Source: Corynebacterium ammoniagenes DSM 20306 (GTDB taxonomy: Bacteria; Actinomycetota; Actinomycetes; Mycobacteriales; Mycobacteriaceae). From it: 64,000 nucleotides of DNA. The notes beneath the pieces were generated by a model. It did not search any database. It was not told the origin of the DNA and worked only from the letters and a program-made list of their open reading frames with translations. This document shows, piece after piece, positions 26,680 to 35,786 of the stretch (the first letter of the stretch is position 1; every line of letters begins with the position of its first letter). Made by a program: the position numbers and the translations under genes. The DNA lies in NCBI RefSeq assembly GCF_001941425.1, contig NZ_CP009244.1:1922001-1986000 (forward strand), in the 5' to 3' direction.

Positions 26680-28083
26680 CTAGTTGTCACTTTCTAGCAA
26701 GTTTGTGACCAATTCGGCAATCGCGGAGCGTTCCGAACGCTGCAGGGTGATGTGTGAGAATAAGCTGTTGTCTTTCAGCTTTTCGATGACCGCCTGGACC
26801 CCATCGTGCCTGCCCACCCGCAGGTTATCGCGTTGAGCAACATCATGAGTAAGAACCACGCGGGACCCACAACCGAGACGAGACAGCACGGTTAACAACA
26901 CATTGCGCTCCAACGACTGCGCTTCATCGACGATGACGAAGCTGTCATGCAAAGAACGGCCGCGAATGTGCGTCAACGGCAGGACTTCTAGCAGACCACG
27001 GTCGTGGATTTCATCGATGACATTGTCGGAGACTAATCCTTCGAGGGTGTCATAGACCGCCTGCGCCCACGGATTCATCTTCTCGGATTCCGAGCCCGGC
27101 AGGTACCCCAGCGACTGCCCACCGACGGCATACATGGGGCGAAAGACCACAATCTTGCGGTGCTCTTGACGCTCAAGGACTGCTTCGAGCCCCGCGCACA
27201 AGGCAAGGGCGGACTTACCGGTTCCAGCACGGCCACCAATGGAGACAATCCCCACGGAAGGATCCGCGAGCACATCAAGTGCAATGCGCTGTTCGGCAGA
27301 ACGGCCCTGCAGACCAAAGGCATTAATATCACCGCGGATGAGCTTGATTGCTCCATCGGCCATTACCCGGCCCAAGGCGGATTGCTGGTTCGCTTGTAGC
27401 GTAACTCCGCAGTGCACCGGAAGGTCCTCCACGCGCATGCCTTTATCGGTGACTGCTTCATCGATAATGACTTCCCCATCGCTGAATAGGTCATTGATAA
27501 TCTCTGGGGAAACATGCACATTGGCCATTCCGGTATACCCGGTGAGCACCACGTCTTGGGCATGGTATTCATCCGCTTCTAATCCCACCGCACCAGCTTT
27601 GACGCGCAGCGGAACATCCTTGGTCACCAGCACGGTTTCGCGGCCTTCATGCGCGAGGTTTAGCGCACACGCCAAGATGCGGTGGTCTCCCTCACTCCCC
27701 CGAAACGCCATCGGCAGCAGTGATTGATCCTGGTGGTTGAGTTCCACATGCAGCATTCCACCCTGTTCATTCGCCGGCACCGGCTGATCCAGATAGCCGT
27801 GCTGAGAGCGCAAGCCTTCTAAATGACGAAGAGCTTGGCGGGCGAACCAGCCAAGCTCCGGGTGATGACGTTTTGCTTCCAACTCCGAAATAACAACAAC
27901 GGGTAAGACCACGTCGTGTTCTGCGAACTTCTTTAGCGCCCACGGGTCGGAGAGCAAAACGGACGTATCCAGGACGTAAGTTTTGGTCTTCGTGCGCGGC
28001 TGAAAGTGCGCGACAGACTCAGAAGTATTCGTGTCTGGGGTGAAATTGTGCGGTGAACAGGTTTTAACGTTTGAATCAAACAT
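26680..28083 (-). CDS. phoH2: PhoH2: PIN-domain RNase fused to PhoH ATPase
   Basis: 467 residues. An N-terminal PIN domain (about 35-175) begins [18 protein letters not shown], has VISELEAKR, and the acidic site [11 protein letters not shown] and [12 protein letters not shown] linker leads to the PhoH ATPase with Walker [15 protein letters not shown] (about 283-296) and Walker [16 protein letters not shown]. PhoH2 proteins unwind and cleave RNA. In mycobacteria a small antitoxin-like ORF overlaps the 5' end; an out-of-frame ORF exists here too (28169 to 27933), but it shows no sign of selection. Upstream, about 210 bp hold only short inverted repeats. Confidence 0.94.
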   Translation of the reverse strand: MFDSNVKTCSPHNFTPDTNTSESVAHFQPRTKTKTYVLDTSVLLSDPWALKKFAEHDVVLPVVVISELEAKRHHPELGWFARQALRHLEGLRSQHGYLDQPVPANEQGGMLHVELNHQDQSLLPMAFRGSEGDHRILACALNLAHEGRETVLVTKDVPLRVKAGAVGLEADEYHAQDVVLTGYTGMANVHVSPEIINDLFSDGEVIIDEAVTDKGMRVEDLPVHCGVTLQANQQSALGRVMADGAIKLIRGDINAFGLQGRSAEQRIALDVLADPSVGIVSIGGRAGTGKSALALCAGLEAVLERQEHRKIVVFRPMYAVGGQSLGYLPGSESEKMNPWAQAVYDTLEGLVSDNVIDEIHDRGLLEVLPLTHIRGRSLHDSFVIVDEAQSLERNVLLTVLSRLGCGSRVVLTHDVAQRDNLRVGRHDGVQAVIEKLKDNSLFSHITLQRSERSAIAELVTNLLESDN

Positions 28084-28294
28084 GCCTGCAGGGTTCTCCC
28101 TTTTCGCTTGGCGGTGTCAGTGAACTGAGCTAACGCTCTCAGAGCTACTGCTCTTTGACCTCCGCTCACAGAACCTAAGTTCTCAAAATCTTGTTCAAGG
28201 TTCCTGAGCTTCTCCGGTTAGTGCCCACCCTAAGCAAGAGAGATTAAAATTACACGGTTGAAAGATGAACATTGTGTAAACCGCCTAGGCCTGC

Positions 28295-29038
28295 CTAGCC
28301 GCGACGTCCCCTGCGTGGACTAGAGCCACGGCCCAGGCTTCCTTTTCTGCCGGAATTTTTCTGTGTTCTCCCCTGGGCACGCCCTTGTGCTCTCCCTTGG
28401 GCGTCATTTCGCCGTGCCTGTTTGGCTTTGGTTTTCTCACTCGCAGACTTTTTCGGCGCTTCGTGCCGTGAGGAATTTTGCGTCCGGCCTTTGGCTATGC
28501 CGACGAAGTCTTGAATGGCTTCGGAATCTTTCTCTTTCGGCCACACCAGCGCGATATCGGTGCTGGGCACGGATGGGTCTTTGAGTTCCAGTGGCACCAC
28601 TTGCTTCTTGGACAGCACCTTCAGTAGCGGGCGCGGGGCAATAACAATGCCGACATTAGCGGCGACTACCTGTAGTCCGGCGCGGATCTCGTCAATATTG
28701 AGTGAGGCATCGTCAGCTATACGGTAATTCAGGTGCTCATCAGCAATATCACGCGGGTCCACGGCTTCACCGAGCTCAGCAAATACAGAGTCTTTCGGCA
28801 CCGCTACCCCGCGCGATTCAGTATATAAACGCACGATATGGGTGTCGTCTTCGCTTATTCGCTTATCGATGCCCCCATGCGGCAACCTGGCCAACGCCAC
28901 ATCCGCGTCACCGGCGAGAAGAACGGCGATGGCATCATCAGCATCAATCGTCTCCAGTCCGCCGTGGTCGGTGGCGCGGCGGTAGCGCTCGAACCATTTT
29001 CCTGGTTCGGTGCCGGTGGCAAAGGTCAATCGCAACAT
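28295..29038 (-). CDS. LysR-type substrate-binding domain protein lacking HTH, with basic RG-rich tail
   Basis: 247 residues. Residues about 1-180 match only the effector-binding domain of LysR regulators (LRLTFATGTEPGKWFERYR, VALARLPHGG, VANVGIVIAPRPLLKVL). No N-terminal helix-turn-helix is encoded upstream: the frame begins with the domain itself, as in a known HTH-less actinobacterial family. The C-terminal about 60 residues are strongly basic (SASEKTKAKQARRNDAQGRAQGRAQGR..., GRGSSPRRGRRG), with a triple QGRA repeat, so nucleic-acid binding by the tail is possible. It diverges from the DUF5997 gene. Confidence 0.82.
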   Translation of the reverse strand: MLRLTFATGTEPGKWFERYRRATDHGGLETIDADDAIAVLLAGDADVALARLPHGGIDKRISEDDTHIVRLYTESRGVAVPKDSVFAELGEAVDPRDIADEHLNYRIADDASLNIDEIRAGLQVVAANVGIVIAPRPLLKVLSKKQVVPLELKDPSVPSTDIALVWPKEKDSEAIQDFVGIAKGRTQNSSRHEAPKKSASEKTKAKQARRNDAQGRAQGRAQGRTQKNSGRKGSLGRGSSPRRGRRG

Positions 29039-29084
29039 GGAAGCTAGCTTAATCGGGGATGTTTCCCGCGGTCGAACTTGGTGC

Positions 29085-29090
29085 TACCGT
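29085..29090 (+). promoter_or_regulatory. -10 box of a leaderless promoter for the DUF5997 gene
   Basis: TACCGT, 7 nt before the GTG at 29098-29100. Confidence 0.4.
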
Positions 29091-29097
29091 AGAAAAC

Positions 29098-29631
29098 GTG
29101 AACGACAAGAATTTGCAACCATCTGGTACCGCTATGCGCGCGCAGACCGCCGCGAAAAAGCTCGGCATCTATCTGCCAGCTGCCCCACAAGAGTTCCAAG
29201 ATCGGGCGATTACGCACGCGGAACTCCGCGATTTGCACACGAACCCACCGGAGTGGCTCTCAGAGCTACGTCGCACCGGTCCCTATCCCCGTCCAGTTGT
29301 TGCCCAAAAGCTGGGCATTTCTGTCACCGCTTTGAAAAAGAATGACATGGACAAACCGCTAGATGCGGCTGAGATTAAAGAGCTGTTGGAAAACCAGCCG
29401 GACTGGCTGCGCGCGGCACGCACCACGCACGCCGAGTCCCGTCCAGAAGGAACTTCCGCAGACGACGCCTCTGCAGAGGACGCCGCTACTGAGGGCGCTG
29501 CTGAGAGCAACGCCCCTGAGGCAACGACTAGCGCTGAGCTGGATGATGAAGACTTCGTAGAGTCAGTAGAGAAGTCTTTGGCGGAAAGTGAAGCTGCCGT
29601 GGAAGAGTCAGCTGAGCCAGAAGAAAAATAG
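29098..29631 (+). CDS. DUF5997 family protein
   Basis: 177 residues from the GTG (VNDKNLQPSGTAMRAQTAAKKLGIYLPAAP). The conserved DUF5997 core is about 15-105: TAAKKLGIYLPAAPQEFQDRAITHAELRDLHTNPPEWLSELRRTGPYPRPVVAQKLGISVTAL, which includes a helix-turn-helix-like stretch (VVAQKLGISVTALKKN). The C-terminal 70 residues are an acidic, Ala/Glu-rich tail. Function unknown. In this group it regularly lies divergent from the HTH-less LysR-domain gene, as here (59 bp apart), which invites the guess that the two act together. Confidence 0.82.
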   Translation: MNDKNLQPSGTAMRAQTAAKKLGIYLPAAPQEFQDRAITHAELRDLHTNPPEWLSELRRTGPYPRPVVAQKLGISVTALKKNDMDKPLDAAEIKELLENQPDWLRAARTTHAESRPEGTSADDASAEDAATEGAAESNAPEATTSAELDDEDFVESVEKSLAESEAAVEESAEPEEK

Positions 29632-29651
29632 TCTGCGTCTTTTCTGATCGC

Positions 29652-29692
29652 AAAAGGCAGCCGGTGGGATTTCCCAGCGGCTGCCTTTTAAA
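29652..29692. terminator. bidirectional terminator between the DUF5997 gene and glyA
   Basis: Stem AAAAGGCAGCCG / CGGCTGCCTTTT with inner GGGA/TCCC; A/T-tracts on both sides serve the convergent genes. Confidence 0.88.
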
Positions 29693-29719
29693 TTGTGTCG
29701 ATACTAGCTCAGCGACACC

Positions 29720-31021
29720 TTAGACCAGCTTCCAGTCTTCCAATCCCTCATAGAGTGGGAATTGCTCAGCCAGCTTGTCCACGCGGGCGCGAAGGCCTTG
29801 GGTATCGGCATTCTTGCCATCGACAAGCGCGGTAGCGATGATGTCTGCTACCTCGGTGAATGCTGCTGCGTCCAGGCCGCGAGTAGCCAGTGCCGCGGTA
29901 CCAATGCGCAGACCGGAGGTCACCATTGGTGGACGAGGATCATTAGGAACCGCATTGCGGTTGACGGTGATACCAACCTCGTGCAGGAGGTCTTCGGCCT
30001 GCTGGCCATCCATCTCCGAGTTGCGCAGGTCAACCAAAACCAGGTGCACGTCGGTGCCGCCGGTGAGTACGTCAACGCCTGCGGCCTTAGCTGCGGACGA
30101 GGTCAAGCGCTCAGCCAAGATCTGTGCGCCTTCGACGGTGCGAGCCTGACGCTCACGGAAATCTTCCGACGCGGCAATCTTCATCGCAATCGCCTTCGCT
30201 GCCACCACGTGCATCAAAGGACCACCCTGCTGGCCTGGGAAGACCGCAGAGTTGAGTTTCTTGGCGTAGTCCTGCTTGGCCAAGATCATGCCGGAGCGTG
30301 GGCCACCGAGGGTCTTGTGCACGGTGGTGGAGACTACATCAGAGTGTGGCACTGGGTTCGGATACAGATCCGCTGCAACCAGACCAGCGAAGTGAGCCAT
30401 ATCGGTCCACAAGTAAGCGCCAACTTCATCGGCGATGGAACGGAATGCTTCAAAATCCAGGGTGCGCGGATATGCCGACCAACCCGCGATGATCACCTGT
30501 GGCTTTTCAGCGATTGCCTGCTCGCGCAGACGGTCCATATCCAGACGGCTAGTCTTTTCATCCACCGTATAAGCAGCTACTTCGTACAGCTTGCCGGAGA
30601 AGTTCAGCTTCATGCCGTGGGTCAGGTGTCCACCATGATCCAACGAAAGACCCAGAATCTTATCGCCGGGGTTGATAAGTGATGCCAACACCGCAGCGTT
30701 TGCCTGTGCACCCGAGTGGGGCTGAACATTGGCAAAGTCCGCGCCGAAGAGAGACTTTGCGCGGTCACGTGCCAAGTCTTCGATGATGTCAACATGCTCA
30801 CAACCACCGTAGTAACGACGGCCAGGGTATCCCTCAGCGTACTTGTTGGTAAGTACCGAGCCTTGTGCCTGCAAAACTGCGCGAGGTACAAAGTTCTCCG
30901 AAGCAATCATTTCCAGGGTGTCGCGCTGACGTGCGATTTCACCGTTGATGGCTGCATAAACCTCAGGGTCTAGATCGCGCATTTCCTGATAACGCGCATC
31001 GGAAGAATTCTGAGTAGTCAT
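29720..31021 (-). CDS. glyA: serine hydroxymethyltransferase
   Basis: 433 residues from the ATG giving [25 protein letters not shown] enzyme linking serine, glycine and C1-tetrahydrofolate. Motifs: [37 protein letters not shown] (about 36-72), [17 protein letters not shown], and the PLP-lysine segment [22 protein letters not shown] lies upstream. The longer in-frame ORF (to 31168) is not needed. coaA is transcribed divergently, 156 bp away. Confidence 0.97.
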   Translation of the reverse strand: MTTQNSSDARYQEMRDLDPEVYAAINGEIARQRDTLEMIASENFVPRAVLQAQGSVLTNKYAEGYPGRRYYGGCEHVDIIEDLARDRAKSLFGADFANVQPHSGAQANAAVLASLINPGDKILGLSLDHGGHLTHGMKLNFSGKLYEVAAYTVDEKTSRLDMDRLREQAIAEKPQVIIAGWSAYPRTLDFEAFRSIADEVGAYLWTDMAHFAGLVAADLYPNPVPHSDVVSTTVHKTLGGPRSGMILAKQDYAKKLNSAVFPGQQGGPLMHVVAAKAIAMKIAASEDFRERQARTVEGAQILAERLTSSAAKAAGVDVLTGGTDVHLVLVDLRNSEMDGQQAEDLLHEVGITVNRNAVPNDPRPPMVTSGLRIGTAALATRGLDAAAFTEVADIIATALVDGKNADTQGLRARVDKLAEQFPLYEGLEDWKLV

Positions 31022-31165
31022 ATGACTATATATTCCCTTCGTCGAAGTGGGGATGAAGCAATACACCACACATGATAGCCAAGGGCACCCCGGATCAGAG
31101 AACTTTCCCCTATTAAAATTTTCCGGCGGCAGCCTCAGATGTGGGTTAATTTCCTCGTAACCTTG

Positions 31166-31171
31166 CATAGT
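31166..31171 (+). promoter_or_regulatory. -10 box of a leaderless promoter for coaA
   Basis: CATAGT, 6 nt before the ATG at 31178. GGAGG exists only 2 nt before the second ATG at 31187, too close to act as a ribosome-binding site. Confidence 0.4.
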
Positions 31172-31177
31172 GACACA

Positions 31178-32113
31178 ATGGAGGCCATGGCGCGGAACTC
31201 CGATTTAAGCCCCTACCTTGATTTCGACCGTGACACCTGGCGTGGACTTCGCAACTCCATGCCGCAGGTTCTGACGGAAGCCGAAGTTAAGAAGCTCGCG
31301 GGCATTGGTGAAAACATCAACCTCGAAGAGGTCGCAGATGTCTACCTTCCGCTTTCCCGTCTTATCCACATGCAGGTTGCCGCGCGACAGGCGTTGACCC
31401 AAGCCACCGAGCAGTTCTTAGGTAACCCGCCGAGTCACGTGCCTTTTGTCATCGGCGTGGCGGGTTCTGTTGCCGTGGGCAAATCCACCACTGCACGTTT
31501 GCTTCAAGTCCTTTTGGAACGCTGGGATACCCACCCCAAAGTCGATCTCGTGACAACGGATGGCTTTCTCTACCCCACTCGCATTTTGCAAGAACGCGGG
31601 CTGATGTCGCGCAAGGGCTTTCCCGAATCTTATGACCGCCGTTCGCTGATGCGCTTTGTCACGGATGTTAAATCCGGCAAGGAAGTAGTCCGCGCACCGC
31701 TGTACTCGCACGTGTCCTATGACATCGTTCCAAATGAATACCAGACGGTTAATCAGCCCGATATCTTGATTCTGGAAGGGCTCAATGTTTTGCAGACCGG
31801 CCCTACCCTGATGATTTCGGATCTTTTTGATTTCTCGGTCTACGTGGATGCGCGCGTAGAGACCATCGAAAAGTGGTACATCAACCGCTTCCTCGACCTG
31901 CGCCACACTGCCTTCCGTGAACCCGGAGCGCACTTCGCGGCCTATGCCGATATGAATGACGAGCAGGCTTTTAACCAGGCTCGTGAAATTTGGCAGTCGA
32001 TTAACCTGCCCAACCTCGTCGAAAATATTTTGCCCACGCGCGTGCGGGCATCGCTGGTGTTGCGCAAAGGCGCAGACCACACCGTGGAAAAAGTCCGGAT
32101 GCGCAAGCTCTAG
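31178..32113 (+). CDS. coaA: type I pantothenate kinase
   Basis: 311 residues (308 if the ATG at 31187 is used). First step of CoA synthesis. P-loop [17 protein letters not shown] at about 96-112, then [40 protein letters not shown] and [15 protein letters not shown], the signature stretches of CoaA. E. coli CoaA is 316 residues. Convergent with uppS. Confidence 0.96.
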   Translation: MEAMARNSDLSPYLDFDRDTWRGLRNSMPQVLTEAEVKKLAGIGENINLEEVADVYLPLSRLIHMQVAARQALTQATEQFLGNPPSHVPFVIGVAGSVAVGKSTTARLLQVLLERWDTHPKVDLVTTDGFLYPTRILQERGLMSRKGFPESYDRRSLMRFVTDVKSGKEVVRAPLYSHVSYDIVPNEYQTVNQPDILILEGLNVLQTGPTLMISDLFDFSVYVDARVETIEKWYINRFLDLRHTAFREPGAHFAAYADMNDEQAFNQAREIWQSINLPNLVENILPTRVRASLVLRKGADHTVEKVRMRKL

Positions 32114-32183
32114 GCTGGGGTTTCCCGAGCTGAGGCTTCCCGCCTTGGGCTTCCTGCCCGAAGGCTTCCAGCCTGTGGCGCGT

Positions 32184-32954
32184 CTATTTTCCGAAGCGGC
32201 GGGAGCGCTGGGAGAAATCGCGCAGGGCGCGGAGGAAATCAATCTTGCGGAATGCCGGCCAGTAGGTGTCGGTAAACCAGATTTCAGAATACGCGGCTTG
32301 CCACAGCAGGAAGCCGGATAGTCGCTGTTCGCCGGAGGTGCGGATGACGAGATCCGGGTCCGGCAGCCCCTTGGTATACAGGTGCTTCGAAATGGAATCC
32401 ACGGTGATGCTCTCCACCAATTCCTCTGGCGTTGCCCCCGCTTCGACTTCTTTTTTCAGCATGGCCTTCACGGCGTCCGCAATCTCTTGACGGCCGCCGT
32501 AACCAACCGCGATATTGACGATGACCCCGTCATTGTCCCGGGTATCGTCCGCTGCCGAACACATCGCGTTTGTAACCTCATCCGGCAATAGGTCCAGGTG
32601 TCCGACCAGGCGCACCTGGCAGTTCAGGTCGCCATGGCTGAGGTGGTCCACGACCTCGGTGATGATATCGAATAAGAGGCTGACCTCATTTTTCGAACGC
32701 TTGAGGTTTTCTGTCGACAGCAGATAGATGGTGACTACTTCCACCTCGGTATCGGCACACCACGAGACCATCTCGCTAATCTTTTTTGCACCTTGGCGGT
32801 GGCCGTGGCTGATATCTTCAAACCCCGCTTCCCTAGCCCAGCGGCGATTGCCGTCAGCCATGACTGCAACGTGCTTGGGCTGCGGCTTGCCTTTGAGCTC
32901 GGAGATAAGACGGGCTTCATAGGCTGGGTAGAGTAACGCGGGTAGAAGTCTCAC
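32184..32954 (-). CDS. uppS: short-chain cis-prenyl (isoprenyl) transferase
   Basis: 256 residues. Motif I VAVMADGNRRWAREAGFEDISHGHRQGAKKI (about 29-59) and motif V PDLVIRTSGEQRLSGFLLWQAAYSEIWF (about 197-224) define cis-prenyltransferases; STENLKRSKNEV and NIAVGYGGR are also present. Position next to coaA/glyA resembles M. tuberculosis Rv1086 (Z,E-farnesyl diphosphate synthase), so this may make the short primer rather than full decaprenyl diphosphate; chain length cannot be read from sequence here. Follows the aroF-like gene on the same strand after 9 bp. Confidence 0.93.
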   Translation of the reverse strand: MRLLPALLYPAYEARLISELKGKPQPKHVAVMADGNRRWAREAGFEDISHGHRQGAKKISEMVSWCADTEVEVVTIYLLSTENLKRSKNEVSLLFDIITEVVDHLSHGDLNCQVRLVGHLDLLPDEVTNAMCSAADDTRDNDGVIVNIAVGYGGRQEIADAVKAMLKKEVEAGATPEELVESITVDSISKHLYTKGLPDPDLVIRTSGEQRLSGFLLWQAAYSEIWFTDTYWPAFRKIDFLRALRDFSQRSRRFGK

Positions 32955-32963
32955 ACCAGCATT

Positions 32964-34046
32964 CTATCGTGTTGCGCGGCGAGTACGAACCGCAGCTGCC
33001 AACTCCGCCAATAGATCCACGGTGTCGCTGATATCCATGCAGGCATCGGTGATGGATTGGCCATAGGTTAACCCCTCAATTCCCTTCTCATCTAAGGATT
33101 GCGCACCGCCTTCGAGGAAGGATTCCATCATGATGCCCGCAATATGCTCATTGCCTTCAGCAATTTGCTTAGCGATGCCCCGGGTTACCTCTACCTGGCG
33201 CACATGATCTTTTCCAGAGTTGGCATGGGAGGCATCAATCATCATGCGGGAGTCATCGCCTAGCTTGTCGACGACCTGCGCTACCGATTCAGCATCCCAG
33301 TTCGGACCGTGGGAGCCACCACGCAAAATAATGTGGCAGTGCTGGTTGCCCGCGGTTTCTACGACGGAAGGCTGGCCATCGTCAGAGGTTCCAAAGAAGA
33401 AGTGCGGCGATGCTGCTGCCGATGCCGCGTGAATAGCCACGTCCACGTTGCCATCAGTGCCATTTTTGAAGCCAATCGGCATGGACATCCCCGACGCCAG
33501 CTGACGATGCACCTGGGATTCGGTGGTACGAGCGCCGATAGCGCCCCAAGCGACTGCATCAGCGTAGTACTGAGGTGAGTTCGGCTCTAAGAACTCGCAC
33601 GCGGCTGGCAGGTCTAGGTTCACAATATCGGTGAGCACCTTGCGCGCGGTGCGCAGGCCGGAAGGAATATCGAAGGACTGATCCAAGTGTGGGTCATTGA
33701 TAAGTCCCTTCCAGCCCACGGTGGTGCGAGGCTTTTCAAAGTACACGCGCATAACCACCTTGAGGTCCTCCTCCAGCGCGTGGGCCAGCGGAGACAAGCG
33801 GTTTGCGTAATCCAGCGCGGCGACGGGATCGTGAATCGAGCAGGGCCCCACGACCACTACGAGGCGGTCGTCTTCACCAGCGAAGATATCGGCAATTTCC
33901 TGACGATCCTGCTCTACCTTCGCGGCTTGTTTCTCACTTAAAGGTGATTCCGCCTGCAACTCGGCCGGACTGGGCAATTCGTGGAAAGCCCTCACGCGAC
34001 GATTAGAGGTAGACGCTGGTGCGTTCAGTGATACTGGGTGCGACAT
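32964..34046 (-). CDS. aroF: 3-deoxy-7-phosphoheptulonate (DAHP) synthase, class I
   Basis: 360 residues. First enzyme of the shikimate pathway, condensing PEP and erythrose-4-phosphate. Motifs: VVVVGPCSIHDPVAALDYA (about 63-81), RVYFEKPRTTVGWKGLINDP (about 99-118), EFLEPNSPQYYADAVAWGAIGARTTESQVHRQLASG, and IMMESFLEGGAQ. Class I AroF/G/H length (about 350-370). A leader peptide and a terminator hairpin lie upstream, so it is very likely controlled by attenuation through Phe/Tyr supply. Preceded by AAGAAGGAAG. uppS follows after 9 bp. Confidence 0.95.
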   Translation of the reverse strand: MSHPVSLNAPASTSNRRVRAFHELPSPAELQAESPLSEKQAAKVEQDRQEIADIFAGEDDRLVVVVGPCSIHDPVAALDYANRLSPLAHALEEDLKVVMRVYFEKPRTTVGWKGLINDPHLDQSFDIPSGLRTARKVLTDIVNLDLPAACEFLEPNSPQYYADAVAWGAIGARTTESQVHRQLASGMSMPIGFKNGTDGNVDVAIHAASAAASPHFFFGTSDDGQPSVVETAGNQHCHIILRGGSHGPNWDAESVAQVVDKLGDDSRMMIDASHANSGKDHVRQVEVTRGIAKQIAEGNEHIAGIMMESFLEGGAQSLDEKGIEGLTYGQSITDACMDISDTVDLLAELAAAVRTRRATR

Positions 34047-34147
34047 GAGATTGAACTTCCTTCTTTGTTTCTGTGTGACTGGCGTGGTGCCGGTCTGCCT
34101 GCGAGGAAGTTCGTGTTGTGCTGCAACATGTCAACCCCGAGGCAAAC

Positions 34148-34177
34148 AAAAAAGCAGCTCCTCATCTGAGGGCTGCT
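34148..34177 (-). terminator. attenuator terminator in the aroF leader
   Basis: On the minus strand, AGCAGC-CCTC-AGAT-GAGG-A-GCTGCT followed by six T. It lies about 100 nt upstream of the aroF ATG and 58 nt after the leader-peptide stop. The sequence GGCTCCGGG / CCCGGAGCC (34179-34187 and 34266-34274) immediately 5' gives a competing 9-bp pairing between the leader-peptide codons and the terminator foot. Confidence 0.85.
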
Positions 34178-34212
34178 CGGCTCCGGGGTGAAAGTGCGTT
34201 AGCGTTCGTTAG

Positions 34213-34245
34213 TGTCTTGCGCTTCTACTGTGATTTAGCAAGACA
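34213..34245 (-). promoter_or_regulatory. inner hairpin of the aroF attenuator
   Basis: Perfect 8-bp stem TGTCTTGC / GCAAGACA at the leader-peptide stop codon. Nested inside the GGCTCCGGG/CCCGGAGCC pairing, so ribosome position can choose among alternative folds. Confidence 0.55.
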
Positions 34246-34303
34246 TCAACAAGACGCCGGAAGGGCCCGGAGCCTTGTCATAATAAAATCGGTTAACGAA
34301 CAT
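34235..34303 (-). CDS. aroR: aroF leader peptide (Phe/Tyr-rich, AroR-type)
   Basis: 22-residue ORF from ATG 34301-34303 to TAA 34235-34237. It begins MFVNRFYYDK: two Phe and two Tyr within the first eight residues, with adjacent Tyr codons. It sits upstream of a hairpin-plus-T6 terminator and aroF. C. glutamicum is known to control aroF through a leader peptide named AroR; this looks like the counterpart. Stalling at Phe/Tyr codons during starvation would block the GGCTCCGGG segment, change the downstream fold and permit transcription of aroF. Too short for standard gene calling. Confidence 0.8.
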   Translation of the reverse strand: MFVNRFYYDKAPGPSGVLLMSC

Positions 34304-34381
34304 GAGGAGAACTCTAACACACTTTCTTTTCTCTCGCGCTACTTCGCTCTAAGGGCGGGTGATTTAAGTGGCGCGAAGCTG

Positions 34382-34395
34382 GCATCGACAAGCGA
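34382..34395 (+). repeat. 14-bp intergenic repeat, copy 2
   Basis: GCATCGACAAGCGA, identical to copies at 5138-5151 (opposite strand) and 39311-39324. Followed by GGTGC...GCACC, as in copy 3. Confidence 0.45.
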
Positions 34396-34428
34396 ATGCG
34401 GTGCCCGGCGAGGCCGCACCCAGCGCTG

Positions 34429-34758
34429 CTAGAACTTGGACTTTTTGCGGTAGTCGTACAGGCCGGCGTCTTTCATCGCCTGATCCAATGTTTCTTGATC
34501 GAAAGGATCGATGCCGTGTTCCTCGGCGAAGAGGGTACGCCTGCGAAAGCGCGAGTAGCGGCGATGGAAGAACCATCCCGCCATCAGCACCGCAATGGCC
34601 AAAAGAACTAGAACCAACATGCCAATTGGCGATGACTTACCAAACTCCGGGCCCACCGGACCGTCCTGGCTGCGCTGGGCAAGATAAAGCACATCAGTGG
34701 AAAGATTGTGCATTGCCACTGTCACATTGCTGGTTATAGCACTGGATAAAACGCTCAT
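34429..34758 (-). CDS. hypothetical small membrane protein coupled to mca
   Basis: 109 residues. An N-terminal extracytoplasmic stretch, one membrane helix (SSPIGMLVLVLLAIAVLMAGWFF, about 43-65), then a short basic cytoplasmic tail (HRRYSRFRRRTLFAEEHGIDPFDQETLDQAMKDAGLYDYRKKSKF). Not a named family that I recognise. Its ATG overlaps the mca stop by one base (TAATG), so it is translationally coupled to mca; a role in mycothiol metabolism is possible but unproven. Confidence 0.8.
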   Translation of the reverse strand: MSVLSSAITSNVTVAMHNLSTDVLYLAQRSQDGPVGPEFGKSSPIGMLVLVLLAIAVLMAGWFFHRRYSRFRRRTLFAEEHGIDPFDQETLDQAMKDAGLYDYRKKSKF

Positions 34759-35699
34759 TAGTTATTCGCCTCTCCCAGCGATTCATCAATCCCCGGTATG
34801 CCTGCCAGCATATCGTTTTCGGGCAAGCTCGTGGAAACTCGAGTTTGCGCCAATTCAAATTCTTCCGTTGGCCACAAACGCGCCTGCGTCGCCACCGAGG
34901 TTGCCAAGAACGCTCCCGCTGGGTCAATTTGAGTCGCGTGTGCGCGCAGCGCATCCTCCCGGTTTTGGAAGTAATCCGCGCATTCAATCTGCGTGGTCAC
35001 GCGCGACATAATATCGCCAAAGGATGTATCCCAGCGAGCCATCATGGGCTCATACGGGCTGGTCTTGCCCTGTTCTACCAAGTCATTGTGGAAAAGCTCC
35101 ATGCGTTGGAAGACGAATCCGTGGGAATAGTACAGCTTGAGCGGCTCCCACGCTTCTCCGAGCTCGGGCTTGTAGCTGCTATCCCCAGCCTTTTCCCACG
35201 CGATCATGCTTGCGCGGTACACCATGAGGTGATCTGGGTGCGGGTAACCACCGTTTTCATCATAAGTAATAATCACGTGTGGCTTAAACTCGCGGATGAC
35301 GCGAATGAAGTCATCTGCGACATCTTCATCGGGCATTTGTGCAAAGCAATCTTCTGGCACAAACTGACGCACTACATCGGCGTCTTTTGCGCGGTTTTGC
35401 TTGGCCAATTCTTGCGGTAAACCAGAGTCGATATAGCCCAGCCACTTGTGCTGAACTCCCAAAGCGCGAGCAGCTTCCGCCATTTCTTCGTGGCGAATGC
35501 TGGTCATATTTTCTTTGACGCCTGGTTTATCCATCGCCGGATTGATGATGTCGCCACGTTCGCCACCGGTGCAGGTGAGAACCAGCACCTCATGGCCTTC
35601 GGCCGCATATTTTGCTGTGGTCGCCGCACCCTTGGACGATTCATCATCCGGATGTGCGTGAATGGCTAAAATGCGCCCGGTATTCAAAGCGTTCATCAT
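34758..35699 (-). CDS. mca: mycothiol S-conjugate amidase
   Basis: 313 residues. Cleaves mycothiol S-conjugates to release mercapturic acids and GlcN-Ins, the actinobacterial electrophile-detoxification step. Zn-binding motifs: AIHAHPDDESSKGAATTAKYAAEGHEV (about 13-39) and YDENGGYPHPDHLMVYR (about 146-162), plus LTCTGGERGDI. Length and the SIRHEEMAEAARALGVQ segment favour Mca over MshB. Two ATGs (35699, 35696) are possible. Diverges from the DUF4307 gene. Confidence 0.95.
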   Translation of the reverse strand: MMNALNTGRILAIHAHPDDESSKGAATTAKYAAEGHEVLVLTCTGGERGDIINPAMDKPGVKENMTSIRHEEMAEAARALGVQHKWLGYIDSGLPQELAKQNRAKDADVVRQFVPEDCFAQMPDEDVADDFIRVIREFKPHVIITYDENGGYPHPDHLMVYRASMIAWEKAGDSSYKPELGEAWEPLKLYYSHGFVFQRMELFHNDLVEQGKTSPYEPMMARWDTSFGDIMSRVTTQIECADYFQNREDALRAHATQIDPAGAFLATSVATQARLWPTEEFELAQTRVSTSLPENDMLAGIPGIDESLGEANN

Positions 35700-35786
35700 T
35701 TCCTTATATTCACTCGACGAATTAACTATCTGCCTATCTTAGGGCATGATTCGGCATTTGCTGAAAGCACGCTAGACTAGCTCATT

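Noticed and set aside
27933-28169. Out-of-frame ORF overlapping the phoH2 start, in the position of the mycobacterial PhoAT antitoxin
   Set aside because: No recognisable sequence, and most of it overlaps phoH2 in another frame; the upstream gap alone does not support it.
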